A stretch of 64,000 bases of DNA from Chthonomonas calidirosea (GTDB lineage Bacteria; Armatimonadota; Chthonomonadetes; Chthonomonadales; CAJBBX01). The notes beneath the pieces were generated by a model, which was given only the letters and a program-made list of their open reading frames with translations, searched no databases and had not been told where the DNA came from. The stretch spans positions 1-64,000 of the forward strand of contig DYKI01000001.1 in the NCBI GenBank assembly GCA_020722705.1. Direction: 5' to 3'. Both the position numbers and the translations under genes were made by a program. Numbering within the stretch: position 1 is the stretch's first letter; each line of letters begins with the position of its first letter. Positions 20,131-30,188 of the stretch are shown here, in pieces.

Positions 20131-21672
20131 TTACTCGTCTCTGATGCCCTCGACAGTCCTGCGACCATCGTACACAGGCTTGACAATGCCATGTTTCTGT
20201 ATGTACCGGATCAGCGCCTCGAGACGCTGAACGCCTGTGTCCTTGCGATCCTGTGCCTCGTTGAGCAGGGGATCGCGAGCGAAGAAGCTGTTGGTCGCCA
20301 GCGAGTAGCTGCGCGCGGGGTCTATGGCATCGGAGCCGACCGTAGCGGAGATCAGCGACCTCTGGCGCACACGATATCGGAGGCCCGAGACCGCGGGTCT
20401 CCGTTCAGTCAGCAGCTTGATCAACTGAGCGCCGGTAATATTCATGGTGATAATGGTATTACCGAACGGGTCTAGCGTGACCAGATCACCGTAGGTGATG
20501 GGGCCGCGGACGAGCGGAGCTCGGACACTCCCCATGTTCTCGATGGCCACTTGCGCCCCGGTCTGTGCGCGGGTTGCATCGGCGACGAGGTTGTACTCCG
20601 CTCTGTCGCTGCCCTTCTGGGCGAAATCGGCGGCCGCAACACCGATGCGCTTGGCGTACTTGCCCTTGATCGGGGCCCAGTAGCGGTTCACCACAGTCTG
20701 CGTCGGTGTATGGACCGGAGTTTTCGCGGTGATCGCGAGGCCGGTACCCGAATAGCCCGATACCGTCCATCGCCCCGTCTGACCGCGAACGAGGCGCAAG
20801 TTCAGTCTGCCCAGCATGGCGCCCCATTCGAAGTTGTGCGCGATGATAGTGCCATGGACGTCATGCGGGTCAGGTCCTGGCGGGGAACCTACGAACAGCG
20901 GGGCCGCAAGGTATGTGTGAGAATGTCCTCCTACGATAGCGTCTATGCCGTCCACCTCGACGGCAAGCCGTCGGTCTTCCTCAACCCCGAGATGGGTCAG
21001 GGCGATCACCACGTCGGAACGGGGCCGCAGAGCCGCCGCCATAGCGCGTGCGGCTGGAATGGGCGGGTCAATGGTCAAGCCCTCGCGCGCCGCCGGGTAG
21101 TTTCTGGCATCTGTTGTCGTCAGGCCGAAAATGCCCACGCGCAGGGGACCAACCCGCTTGATCACGTGAGGTGAGTACAACAGCTTGCCGTCCAAGGTTC
21201 CTCTGACATTGGCGCAAACGGTTGGATACCTGGCCATTGTGGAAAGCTTGCGCATCTGAGCTATCGTGTTGTTGAACTCGTGATTGCCCGGGCAAGCCGC
21301 ATCGTAGCCGGCTGCGTTCATGGCCGCGACGTCGGCTTCGCCACGGAACTCGGTGGAAAACGGCGTTCCGTCACAGACGTCGCCTGCATCCAGAAGCAGC
21401 ACATTGGCGCCTGGCTCTTTGCGAATGCGGTTCGCCAGCCCCGCCCGTCGGGCAATGCCGCCGATGTCGCGCCTGGCCGGAAGTCGGGAAAGCACCGACC
21501 CTTTGTCGTACGTTTCAGGATAGCTGAACGGCAGCAGGTGGCCGTGCGTATCGTTGGTGTGCAGGATCGTGAGCTTGGCGGAAGGCCGAGCCGGTCCGCC
21601 GCCCGGCACCTGCGTTGCTGCAGTCAACAACAGCCCCAACACCGCAACGCCAACCAGCAAAGGTCGAATCAT
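20131..21672 (-). CDS. exported bifunctional metallophosphatase / 5'-nucleotidase
   Basis: A 513-residue exported phosphoesterase of the UshA/YfkN type. The signal peptide covers about residues 1-25. The metallophosphoesterase signatures are ILHTNDTHGH (about 35-44), a GN-H-E-F block (PGNHEFNN) and GGHSHT (about 234-239). The C-terminal 5'-nucleotidase domain (residues about 320-500) has the NMGSVRAPL segment. It releases phosphate from nucleotides or 2',3'-cyclic nucleotides outside the membrane. It is the first gene of a two-gene unit with the ROK kinase. ATG 21672 has AGAGG about 8 nt upstream. Confidence 0.9.
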   Translation of the reverse strand: MIRPLLVGVAVLGLLLTAATQVPGGGPARPSAKLTILHTNDTHGHLLPFSYPETYDKGSVLSRLPARRDIGGIARRAGLANRIRKEPGANVLLLDAGDVCDGTPFSTEFRGEADVAAMNAAGYDAACPGNHEFNNTIAQMRKLSTMARYPTVCANVRGTLDGKLLYSPHVIKRVGPLRVGIFGLTTTDARNYPAAREGLTIDPPIPAARAMAAALRPRSDVVIALTHLGVEEDRRLAVEVDGIDAIVGGHSHTYLAAPLFVGSPPGPDPHDVHGTIIAHNFEWGAMLGRLNLRLVRGQTGRWTVSGYSGTGLAITAKTPVHTPTQTVVNRYWAPIKGKYAKRIGVAAADFAQKGSDRAEYNLVADATRAQTGAQVAIENMGSVRAPLVRGPITYGDLVTLDPFGNTIITMNITGAQLIKLLTERRPAVSGLRYRVRQRSLISATVGSDAIDPARSYSLATNSFFARDPLLNEAQDRKDTGVQRLEALIRYIQKHGIVKPVYDGRRTVEGIRDE

Positions 21673-21781
21673 GGAAGGCCTCTGGAGGCAATAAACGCAT
21701 TGCCCGCATGTGGAAGTGTGGCTCGCATTCTACTGGATACGGAACCACGCTTACAAGGGGCAACCAGGCGCGGGGTGCCGA

Positions 21782-21810
21782 TTGACCGCGTGGAGGGACG
21801 TAGGTATCCT
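21782..21810 (+). promoter_or_regulatory. sigma70-type promoter of mutS
   Basis: TTGACC at 21782-21787 and TATCCT at 21805-21810 are separated by 17 bp. The predicted transcription start (about 21817) coincides with the mutS ATG at 21818, and no ribosome site lies upstream of that ATG, so the mRNA may be leaderless. Confidence 0.55.
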
Positions 21811-21817
21811 TTGAGCC

Positions 21818-24550
21818 ATGCATGCAACTGATGTCAACACTCCAGAGACAATGATCGAGCCGCGAACGCCGCTCATGAAGCAGTACTTCAGTGCGCGCGC
21901 CGAGCATCCCGGGGTGATTCTGTTGATGCGGGTCGGCGATTTCTACGAGGCCTACGGGCCTGATGCGGAGATGATCGCGAACGACCTGAACATCACCCTG
22001 ACATCGCGTGAAGACGGCGGACAGCGACTGGCCATGGCCGGAGTCCCGCACCATGCGGCGGAGCGCTACATCGCTCGCCTCCTGAAGATGGGTCGGCGAG
22101 TGGCCCTGATGGATCAGGTTGAGGACCCCAAGAAGGCCAAAGGGCTGGTCAAACGCCGCGTCACGCGTGTCGTGTCGCGCGGCACTGTTTTCGACGATGC
22201 CCTCCTGGATTCTAAGGCCAACAACTACCTCGTGGCCGCAGTCGTTACAGAACCGGTTGCGGGGATTGGCGTTGTTGATGTAACTACCGGCGAGTTCCTG
22301 ACGACCGAGTTCGAAGGAGAGAATCGCGCTTCGCTCATGCTCGACGAGGTGCTTCGCCTTGAGCCCGCCGAAGTGCTGGTACCCGAGACAGCGCTTGAGG
22401 TTGCCGAGATGATCCGCTCGATGACGTCCGTCCCGGTAACGCTCTACTCCGCTCAGGACGCGCCGAGCTCTCGGACTTCGCGAGATGTGCTGACCCGGCA
22501 TTTCGGCACGCAGACACTGAAGGGCTTCGGGTGCGACCACTTCTCCGCCGGTCTGGATGCTGCTGCGCTGATCATCGAATACTTGCGCGAGACACAGGTT
22601 AGCGCCCTTGCACATATCAACTCGATCAGCACCTACTCGACGCGGCAGTTCATGGGGCTCGATGCCATCGCGCGACGCAACCTTGAGCTCACGGCGTCGC
22701 TGACGGACGGCGGGCGTTCACGTACGCTCATCGGCACCCTGGACTTGACGCTGACTCCCATGGGCGCGCGTCTCCTCCGGCGGCGGATTGAGGAGCCGCT
22801 GCTCGACGTTGAGGCCGTTCAGCAGCGCCTGGATGCGGTGCAGGAGCTGGTTGAGGGCGAGGTCCTGCGCGGGGATGTGCGCGACCTTCTGCGGAACGTA
22901 AATGACGTCGAGCGGCTTGTGGCGCGCGCCTCTGCAGGGCTCGCCAACGCGCGCGACCTGACGGGCCTGCGCGTGTCGCTGGAACGCCTCGAGCCGCTTG
23001 CCGACTTGCTGCAGGGATGTAAGTCCGACACGCTAGCCCGGATATCGGAGAGGATGCGAACAGGTGCCGGCGGCGATCTCAAGGGTGAAGGTGGAAGACG
23101 CAGTGCAGAAACCAGCCTGACGCTTCGGGAGGCCTCGCTCGTTCCTCCGACTGCGGCCGCCATCCGTGAGCTGATCGCCAGGGCCATTGTGGATGATCCT
23201 CCGGCCGGCATGCGTGAGGGAGGCATGATCAAGCCCGGGTACTCCGCGGAACTGGATGCCCTGAGGCGCCTCTGCGCCGACGGAAGGGCGTGGATTGCCA
23301 ACCTTGAGGCAGCCGAGCGGTCCAGGACGGGCATCGGCTCGCTGAAGGTCTGTTACAGCGCCGTGTTCGGCTACACGATCGAAGTCACCAAGGCCAATCT
23401 ACACAAGGTCCCGGCGGAATACATCAGGAAACAGACGACTGCCAATGGTGAGCGGTTCATCACCCCGGAACTCAAGGAACAGGAATCACGCGTTCTTGGA
23501 GCCGACGAGAAGGCGATAGACCTGGAATACCGACTCGTGGTCGAGGTGCGCGATCGCGTGGCCGAAGCCTCTTCGGAACTGCTGGACATCGCCCGTGCGC
23601 TCGGTGAACTCGACTGCATCTCGGCTCTGGCCGAGGCAGCCGTACGGCAAGGTTTCGTTAGGCCCGAAGTCGTGGATGGCGAAGTGCTGGATATCCGAGG
23701 CGGGCGTCACCCTGTGGTCGAACGCATCCATGAGCGGGGCGCCTTCGTACCCAATGACTGCTTGCTGGACTGCAACGATGGAAGCCTGCACGTGATCACT
23801 GGCCCCAACATGTCGGGGAAGTCCACCTTCCTCCGCCAGGTGGCGCTCATCGTGTTGATGGCGCAGATGGGCAGCTATGTTCCGGCGGATAGGGCTGTGA
23901 TCGGGATCGTTGACAGAATCTTCACGCGAGTGGGCGCCCACGATGAGCTGGCAACGGGCCAAAGTACGTTCATGGTCGAAATGACCGAGACCGCCAACAT
24001 CCTCAACAATGCATCACGGAGGAGCCTCGTCATTCTCGACGAGATAGGCAGAGGCACCAGTACGTACGACGGTGTCTCCATAGCGTGGGCGGTGGCCGAA
24101 GCTCTCGCCGATCTCCGCTGCCGGACGCTCTTCGCCACACACTATCATTTGCTCAATGACCTGGCCAAGAGCCGCGACAATGTTCGGAACTATCGTATCG
24201 CCGTTCGCGAGCAAGGCGAACGCGTGATCTTCCTGCACAGACTGGTAACGGGCGGTACCGACAGGTCGTACGGGATACATGTGGCTCGCATGGCGGGGGT
24301 GCCGCCGTCGGTCATCATGAGAGCCAATGACGTGCTGCGCAGCCTTGAACGTAACGGTGCGGCGTCTGGACGAGATATCATTGCGGGCAGCACCGCAATC
24401 GAAGAGAAGAAGAAACACATCCAGCTAACGCTGTTCGATCTCCAGGAAGATCCCGTGATCGAGGAACTCAAAGCGATAGACACCACCGCCATCACGCCGA
24501 TCGAGGCTCTCGTCAAGCTGAGCGAGCTGCAGAGGCGCGTCGGGAGGTGA
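21818..24550 (+). CDS. mutS: DNA mismatch repair protein MutS
   Basis: A 910-residue mismatch-recognition ATPase. Mismatch contact motif F-Y-E is at 42-44 (GDFYEAYG). The Walker A box GPNMSGKST is at about 662-670, followed by the DE of LDEIGRGTS (Walker B / signature) and THYHLL. The C-terminal helix-turn-helix dimerisation region is present (ITPIEALVKLSELQRRV). It works with MutL, whose gene starts 27 bp downstream. The domain order and length are normal for bacterial MutS1. No obvious leader or ribosome site precedes the ATG at 21818 (see promoter entry). Confidence 0.98.
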   Translation: MHATDVNTPETMIEPRTPLMKQYFSARAEHPGVILLMRVGDFYEAYGPDAEMIANDLNITLTSREDGGQRLAMAGVPHHAAERYIARLLKMGRRVALMDQVEDPKKAKGLVKRRVTRVVSRGTVFDDALLDSKANNYLVAAVVTEPVAGIGVVDVTTGEFLTTEFEGENRASLMLDEVLRLEPAEVLVPETALEVAEMIRSMTSVPVTLYSAQDAPSSRTSRDVLTRHFGTQTLKGFGCDHFSAGLDAAALIIEYLRETQVSALAHINSISTYSTRQFMGLDAIARRNLELTASLTDGGRSRTLIGTLDLTLTPMGARLLRRRIEEPLLDVEAVQQRLDAVQELVEGEVLRGDVRDLLRNVNDVERLVARASAGLANARDLTGLRVSLERLEPLADLLQGCKSDTLARISERMRTGAGGDLKGEGGRRSAETSLTLREASLVPPTAAAIRELIARAIVDDPPAGMREGGMIKPGYSAELDALRRLCADGRAWIANLEAAERSRTGIGSLKVCYSAVFGYTIEVTKANLHKVPAEYIRKQTTANGERFITPELKEQESRVLGADEKAIDLEYRLVVEVRDRVAEASSELLDIARALGELDCISALAEAAVRQGFVRPEVVDGEVLDIRGGRHPVVERIHERGAFVPNDCLLDCNDGSLHVITGPNMSGKSTFLRQVALIVLMAQMGSYVPADRAVIGIVDRIFTRVGAHDELATGQSTFMVEMTETANILNNASRRSLVILDEIGRGTSTYDGVSIAWAVAEALADLRCRTLFATHYHLLNDLAKSRDNVRNYRIAVREQGERVIFLHRLVTGGTDRSYGIHVARMAGVPPSVIMRANDVLRSLERNGAASGRDIIAGSTAIEEKKKHIQLTLFDLQEDPVIEELKAIDTTAITPIEALVKLSELQRRVGR

Positions 24551-24576
24551 ACGCTGAGGGCTGAGAAGAGAAGGCC

Positions 24577-26349
24577 ATGCCGAACCTGATCGCGCTCCTG
24601 GACGATCAGACGGCCAGCCGGATCGCCGCGGGTGAGGTCGTTGAGCGTCCTGCATCGGCCGTCAAGGAGTTGGTTGAGAACGCCATTGACGCCGGAGCCA
24701 CACGCATTGAGGTGAACCTCGTTGACGGAGGCAAGAAACGGATCGAGGTTAGCGATAACGGGTCCGGCATGTCGGCCGAGGATGCGGTTCTCGCGGTTCA
24801 GCGCCATGCGACCTCCAAGATCCGTTCGTCGGACGATCTGTTCGCCATTGCGACGCTGGGGTTCCGGGGCGAGGCATTGCCTAGCATTGCTTCTGTCAGC
24901 CGCTTCGTCCTGACAACTCGATCAGCAGACAGCTCGTCCGGCACTCGACTGATCATCAATGGCGGGACACTCGATGAGGTGGGCGAGGTGGGTTGGCGCG
25001 TTGGAACCGTGGTCCAGGTTGAGGACCTGTTCTACAACACCCCGGCAAGGCTGAAGTTCCTGAAAACGACCGCAACGGAGCTCACGCGCTGCATTGAGGT
25101 TGTGGCTTCACTGATTCCCGCATACCCATCGGTGGCGTTCTGCGTCAGTCATGGTTCTCGTGAGATGCTCGTCTCGTCAGGCAACGGCGACCTGCTCTCG
25201 GCACTCGCCGCTGCGTGGGGAAGGGAAACGTGTCGGGGGATGGCATCGCTCGCCCTGGACGAACCTGGCCTCACGATTCGCGGGTACATCGGTTCTCCGG
25301 ACGCGTCCCGGGCCGGGCGAAGTCATCAGTTGTTCATCGTTAACGGGCGTCCAGTCCGCAATCGGTCTCTGACACACGCATTGGAGCACGCGTTCCGGGG
25401 GGTCACGCCTGAGAGCCGCTACCCGGTTGCCTGCATCGTCATCAACCAGGATCCATCCATGGTGGACGTGAACGTCCACCCCAGCAAGCAGGAAGTGAAG
25501 TTCACGCGCGAGGGTGATGTTCACGCGGCGGTTGTCGAATGCGTCTCACGCGCGCTCAGCGAGTCGGGGAAGATACCGGGCATTGGGCCTCGATTGTCCG
25601 GGCCTTCGCCGGCTTTGCCGACGATCAGGCAGGCTCCTGCTGTTGGTCCGGGAGCTCTAAAGGCAGCATTAGGTGCGTTCGCTCCGCTGGACGAGGCGGA
25701 TGGGCATCCGTTGGACCTCGGCCTGCCGGATGGAGAAGCAGTTGAACATGGCGACGCCAGCCTTGCCGAGCAGCTCCGTGGTTTTCACGTTCTGGGCCAG
25801 CTCGACAACACCTACATTGTTGCGACCACCCATCAGGGTGTGGTCTTCGTGGATCAGCATGTTGCTCATGAACGTGTCTTGTACGAGCGCCTGACGGCTC
25901 GCCGCCATGAACACGGTATCCCCGTCCAGAGGCTGGCGATTCCCTTGACGATCACTCTAGGCGCGGCTGAGGCGACCCTGATCAGCGATCGGCACGAAGA
26001 CTTCCAGGCGCTGGGATGGGAGATCGAGCCTTTTGGCCGGGACAGCATCGCCGTCAGGGCGGCGCCTGCCCTCATCAAACCGGCCAAACTGGAGGCCATC
26101 CTGAGGGACATGGTGGACGAGCTCGTCCATCAGAGCGTGTCTAGGCGACTGGTCGTAAACCGCGATCAGGTCACCATTGCGAACGCCTGCCGCATGGCGG
26201 TCAAAGCTGGAGACCGCCTGTCGGTTGAGGAGATGGAGGGCCTTCTGCAACAGCTCGCCGAGACGACGAACCCACACGTCTGTCCCCACGGCAGGCCTGC
26301 CGTGGTACTCGTCAGCATCGCGGAACTGGAACGGCGATTCAAGAGGTGA
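24577..26349 (+). CDS. mutL: DNA mismatch repair protein MutL
   Basis: A 590-residue GHKL ATPase and mismatch-repair mediator. N-terminal motifs ENAIDAGAT (34-42), DNGSG (60-64) and GFRGEAL (95-101) bind ATP. The C-terminal domain has DQHVAHE at 426-432, matching the DQHAxxE endonuclease motif with Ala replaced by Val, plus ACRMAVKAG and CPHGRP near the end, so it is probably an endonuclease-active MutL. This implies strand discrimination without MutH. It follows mutS by 26 bp behind an AGAAGG ribosome site. metH starts six bases after its stop. Confidence 0.97.
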   Translation: MPNLIALLDDQTASRIAAGEVVERPASAVKELVENAIDAGATRIEVNLVDGGKKRIEVSDNGSGMSAEDAVLAVQRHATSKIRSSDDLFAIATLGFRGEALPSIASVSRFVLTTRSADSSSGTRLIINGGTLDEVGEVGWRVGTVVQVEDLFYNTPARLKFLKTTATELTRCIEVVASLIPAYPSVAFCVSHGSREMLVSSGNGDLLSALAAAWGRETCRGMASLALDEPGLTIRGYIGSPDASRAGRSHQLFIVNGRPVRNRSLTHALEHAFRGVTPESRYPVACIVINQDPSMVDVNVHPSKQEVKFTREGDVHAAVVECVSRALSESGKIPGIGPRLSGPSPALPTIRQAPAVGPGALKAALGAFAPLDEADGHPLDLGLPDGEAVEHGDASLAEQLRGFHVLGQLDNTYIVATTHQGVVFVDQHVAHERVLYERLTARRHEHGIPVQRLAIPLTITLGAAEATLISDRHEDFQALGWEIEPFGRDSIAVRAAPALIKPAKLEAILRDMVDELVHQSVSRRLVVNRDQVTIANACRMAVKAGDRLSVEEMEGLLQQLAETTNPHVCPHGRPAVVLVSIAELERRFKR

Positions 26350-26355
26350 GACGCT

Positions 26356-29300
26356 ATGCTGAGTGACACTGTATCGCGACTGAGCGATGCCATGGCCAAG
26401 CGCATCCTCGTGCTTGAGGGTCCCAAAGGAACCATGATTCAGGCGGAGGGCCTCAAAGAGGAGGATTACCGAGGCGCCCGGTTTGCCGATCACGCCATCC
26501 CGTTGCGCAACAACAATGAGATGCTGAACCTCGTCAGACCGGAGATCATCGAGTCGATCCACCGACGCTTCGTGCGGGCGGGCGCCGACATCATCGCCAC
26601 CAATACGTTCAACGGCAACCGCATATCCCAGTCCGACTTCGGCACCCAGCACCTGGTGGTCGAGATCAACGAAGCGGCGGCGGCCATAGCTCGACGCGTC
26701 GCCACCGAGGAGGGGGAGAGGCGAGGAACTCCGATCTGGGTCTGCGGCACGATGGGTCCGACGCCCAGAACGGCGTCATTGTCGCCCGACGTTGAGCGTC
26801 CTGGCTACCGGAATGTCACGTTCAACGAGCTTGCAGCAGCGTATCGTGAGCAGGCCGAGGCGCTCATACGCGGCATGGTTGACCTGATCATCTTGGAGAC
26901 AACGTTCGACACCCTCAATGTCAAAGCCGGGCTTTTCGCCTTGATGCGCATGCGCTCAGAAGGATGGGATGTGCCTCCCGTACTCGTGTCGGTGACGTTC
27001 AGCGATCGGAGCGGCCGGACCCTATCGGGGCAGACTCTCGAAGCATTCTGGGTATCGGTCCAGCACGCGGACCTGTTCGCGATCGGGATCAACTGCGGGC
27101 TTGGCGCCGAGGAGATGCGGCCGCACGTCGAGGAAATGTCGGCGACAGCTACGATTCCCACCGTGTGTTATCCGAACGCCGGGCTGCCGAATGCGTTCGG
27201 AGGCTACGACCAGTCGCCGCGCCTCATGGGCGACCTCATCGGGGGTTTTGCACGAGAGGGGTGGCTCAACATCGCAGGCGGGTGCTGCGGGTCTACGCCC
27301 GAACACATCGCAGCGATCAGTGAAGCGGTCGCCGGCCTGCCGCCGCGCGTGCCTCCAACGGGTGACGGCCTCAGCCGCTACGCCGGTCTGGAGGCGCTGA
27401 CTCTGCGTCCGGATTCGAACTTCACCATGATCGGGGAGCGCACCAATGTGTCCGGCTCTCGCCGCTTCGCGCGCCTGATCCGCGCAGGAAAGTACGAGGA
27501 AGCGGTGGCCGTGGCGGCGGATCAGGTTGAGGGTGGCGCCAACATCCTCGACGTGAACATGGATGAGGCGCTGCTCGATGCGCCGACGGCCATGCGCGAA
27601 TACCTCAATACGCTTGGATCGGAACCGGCGGTGGCGCGGGTTCCGATCATGGTGGACAGCTCGAACTGGGACGTGATACGTGCAGGCCTGCAGTCCGTGC
27701 AGGGCAAGTGTATCGTGAACTCGATCAGCCTGAAGGACGGTGAGCAGCCGTTTCTCCAACGAGCAGCCGAGGCGCGCATGTATGGAGCGGCTGTCGTCGT
27801 GATGGCCTTCGACGAGATGGGCCAGGCGGACACAGTTGAGCGCAAGGTGGCCATCTGTACCCGGTCCTACCGCCTGTTGGTGGATGAGCTGGGCTTTCCT
27901 CCCGAGGACATCATCTTCGACCCGAACGTCTTGGCGATCGGTACGGGCATTGATGAGCACGCCGACTACGGTCGAGCGTTCATCGAAGCCGTCCGACAGA
28001 TCAAGCGGTCGTGCCCGGGGGCGAAGTGCAGCGGAGGGATCAGCAACCTGTCATTCGCGTTTCGCGGAAACGACAGGGTGCGCGAAGCGATGCATGCCGT
28101 TTTCCTCTACCATGCCATCCATGCCGGCCTCGACATGGGCATCGTCAATGCGGGGCAGTTGGCCGTCTATGAAGACGTGCCGCAAGACCTGCGCGAGATG
28201 GTTGAGGACCTGATACTGAATCGTAGAAGCGACGCGACCGAACGGATACTGGCGTACTCGGCTGAGGAAGCCTCGAACGAGATCGAGGTGTCAAGCGAGG
28301 AAGGCCCAATGGCACCGATCGAGGAGCGGATCCAGGCGTCATTGATCCACGGCACGACGGACACGATTGACGCTGAGATGGACGAGGCCATCGTTGAATA
28401 CGCCTCGGGACTGGCGGTGATCGAGGGCCCGCTCATGTCGGCGATGAAGATCATCGGCGATCGTTTCGCGGACGGGCGCATGTTCCTGCCCCAAGTCGTC
28501 AAGAGCGCACGCGTGATGAAGCGTGCTGTCGCTCGCCTGACACCACACATGGACGTTCCGCCTGCGGGCGGCGCAAGCCTGACGGCTGCGAGCCCCCGGA
28601 GAGATCGGGGCTCCGGTGCGCGGATCGTGCTGGCTACGGTTAAGGGCGATGTTCATGACATCGGCAAGAACATCGTAGGCGTGGTGCTGGGATGCAACGG
28701 TCACAGCGTAACCGATCTCGGCGTGATGGTGCCGGCCGATCGCATCCTGTCGGAGGCCGCCGCCGTGGACGCAACCATTGTCGGCCTCTCCGGCCTGATC
28801 ACGCCTTCGCTTGAGGAGATGGTGTACGTAGCCCGTGAGATGGAGCGCAGAGGGATGTCTGTTCCTCTCCTGATCGGCGGCGCGACAACCAGCCGCATGC
28901 ACACGGCGGTGAAGATCGCGCCGGAGTACTCGGGGCCGGTCGTGCATGTACAGGATGCGTCGCGGGCGGGAGGTGTGGTTCGCTCACTGACGGATCCGGA
29001 GGCGCGCGTTGCCTTCGTCAACGACGTTCGGAGAGAACAGGAGCAGCTTCGAGCGCAGTTCGCAACACGCGTGACGGAGCGCACCATTCTGCCGATAGGC
29101 GAGGCGCGCAAGCGCCGTCCGAAACTGGCGTACCAGCCCGATACGGTGGCTGTTCCGTCGTTTCTCGGCACCCGTTCTATCGAGAAGGTCAGTGTGGCCG
29201 ACTTGGCCCAGTACATAGACTGGACGCCGTTCTTCCATGTGTGGGATCTCCGGGGCCGCTATCCGGACATACTCGACCAGGCGGCAGTGGGCGAGAGGGC

Positions 29301-30063
29301 GCGGGAGCTCCATAGCGACGCGGCTGCGCTCCTGGCTGAGCTTGGAGACCGTCCGGACGTCGTCCCGCGCGCAACGTATGGGTTCTTCCCCGCAAACTCG
29401 CTCGGCGATGACATTCTGGTATTCCATCCGACACAGATCGAGCAAGAGGCCCAGGCGCAAACGGTGTTCCCGATGCTGCGTCAGCAGGCCGACAAAGGTC
29501 AGGGCTCGCCCAACTACTGCCTGGCCGACTTTGTCACCCCGATCGAACTGGGGTTCCGGGACTACATCGGCGTGTTCGCCGTCACATCGGGCGACGGCAT
29601 TCACCGACTGGTTGCCCAGGCTCGCGAGGATGGAGACGACTACAGGGCAATCATGATCGAGGCGCTTGCCGATCGCCTTGCTGAGGCTCTGGCGGAGCTG
29701 ATGCACGAACGCGCACGGTGCGATTGCGGCTTTGGGCTGTCGGAGGATCTCACTCGAGAGGACCTGCTCCGCGAGCGCTATCGTGGCATTCGTCCTGCTC
29801 CCGGCTACCCCGCATGTCCGGATCATACGGAGAAGCCGAAGCTGCTGGCCCTTCTTGGCGGAGAGACGGCAACCGGCGTCACGCTGACAGAGACGATGGC
29901 GATGATGCCCCCCAGTTCAGTGTGCGGCTGGTATTTGAACCATCCCGATGCACGGTACTTCCCAGTGGGTCACATAGGCCGCGACCAACTCGAAGACTAC
30001 GCCATCCGCAAGAAGATGAAGGTTGAGGATATGGCGGCGTGGCTGGCGCCTATCCTCGATTGA
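26356..30063 (+). CDS. metH: cobalamin-dependent methionine synthase
   Basis: A 1235-residue modular methyltransferase that moves a methyl group from 5-methyltetrahydrofolate to homocysteine through cobalamin. The N-terminal homocysteine domain has zinc ligands C247 (GINCG) and C310-C311 (GGCCGS). A pterin-binding barrel follows (about 355-620; [11 protein letters not shown]). The cobalamin cap and Rossmann domain carry DVHDIG (765-770, with His767 as lower cobalt ligand). The C-terminal SAM activation domain (from about 920) includes [20 protein letters not shown]. All modules are complete, similar to the E. coli enzyme. It starts six bases after mutL, so it is cotranscribed with the mismatch genes, an unusual pairing. 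Confidence 0.97.
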   Translation: MLSDTVSRLSDAMAKRILVLEGPKGTMIQAEGLKEEDYRGARFADHAIPLRNNNEMLNLVRPEIIESIHRRFVRAGADIIATNTFNGNRISQSDFGTQHLVVEINEAAAAIARRVATEEGERRGTPIWVCGTMGPTPRTASLSPDVERPGYRNVTFNELAAAYREQAEALIRGMVDLIILETTFDTLNVKAGLFALMRMRSEGWDVPPVLVSVTFSDRSGRTLSGQTLEAFWVSVQHADLFAIGINCGLGAEEMRPHVEEMSATATIPTVCYPNAGLPNAFGGYDQSPRLMGDLIGGFAREGWLNIAGGCCGSTPEHIAAISEAVAGLPPRVPPTGDGLSRYAGLEALTLRPDSNFTMIGERTNVSGSRRFARLIRAGKYEEAVAVAADQVEGGANILDVNMDEALLDAPTAMREYLNTLGSEPAVARVPIMVDSSNWDVIRAGLQSVQGKCIVNSISLKDGEQPFLQRAAEARMYGAAVVVMAFDEMGQADTVERKVAICTRSYRLLVDELGFPPEDIIFDPNVLAIGTGIDEHADYGRAFIEAVRQIKRSCPGAKCSGGISNLSFAFRGNDRVREAMHAVFLYHAIHAGLDMGIVNAGQLAVYEDVPQDLREMVEDLILNRRSDATERILAYSAEEASNEIEVSSEEGPMAPIEERIQASLIHGTTDTIDAEMDEAIVEYASGLAVIEGPLMSAMKIIGDRFADGRMFLPQVVKSARVMKRAVARLTPHMDVPPAGGASLTAASPRRDRGSGARIVLATVKGDVHDIGKNIVGVVLGCNGHSVTDLGVMVPADRILSEAAAVDATIVGLSGLITPSLEEMVYVAREMERRGMSVPLLIGGATTSRMHTAVKIAPEYSGPVVHVQDASRAGGVVRSLTDPEARVAFVNDVRREQEQLRAQFATRVTERTILPIGEARKRRPKLAYQPDTVAVPSFLGTRSIEKVSVADLAQYIDWTPFFHVWDLRGRYPDILDQAAVGERARELHSDAAALLAELGDRPDVVPRATYGFFPANSLGDDILVFHPTQIEQEAQAQTVFPMLRQQADKGQGSPNYCLADFVTPIELGFRDYIGVFAVTSGDGIHRLVAQAREDGDDYRAIMIEALADRLAEALAELMHERARCDCGFGLSEDLTREDLLRERYRGIRPAPGYPACPDHTEKPKLLALLGGETATGVTLTETMAMMPPSSVCGWYLNHPDARYFPVGHIGRDQLEDYAIRKKMKVEDMAAWLAPILD

Positions 30064-30076
30064 GTGAGCACGTTTC

Positions 30077-30106
30077 TTGACAGCATGCACGCACCTGCGT
30101 TATACT
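30077..30106 (+). promoter_or_regulatory. sigma70-type promoter of the guaA operon
   Basis: TTGACA at 30077-30082 and TATACT at 30101-30106 with an 18-bp spacer. It lies just past metH and about 80 bp before the proposed guaA GTG start, giving a leader of about 75 nt in which I see no riboswitch fold. Confidence 0.75.
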
Positions 30107-30188
30107 CTCGTGTTGGTTGCATCCATCATCATCGTGCCGGCAGTATGGTCGTTCGGGCACCGGCCTTCCGCTCCGGGAACCCTCTCGC

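Noticed and set aside
30107-30188. Purine riboswitch before guaA
   Set aside because: Leader is short and I see no conserved purine or PreQ1 aptamer core.
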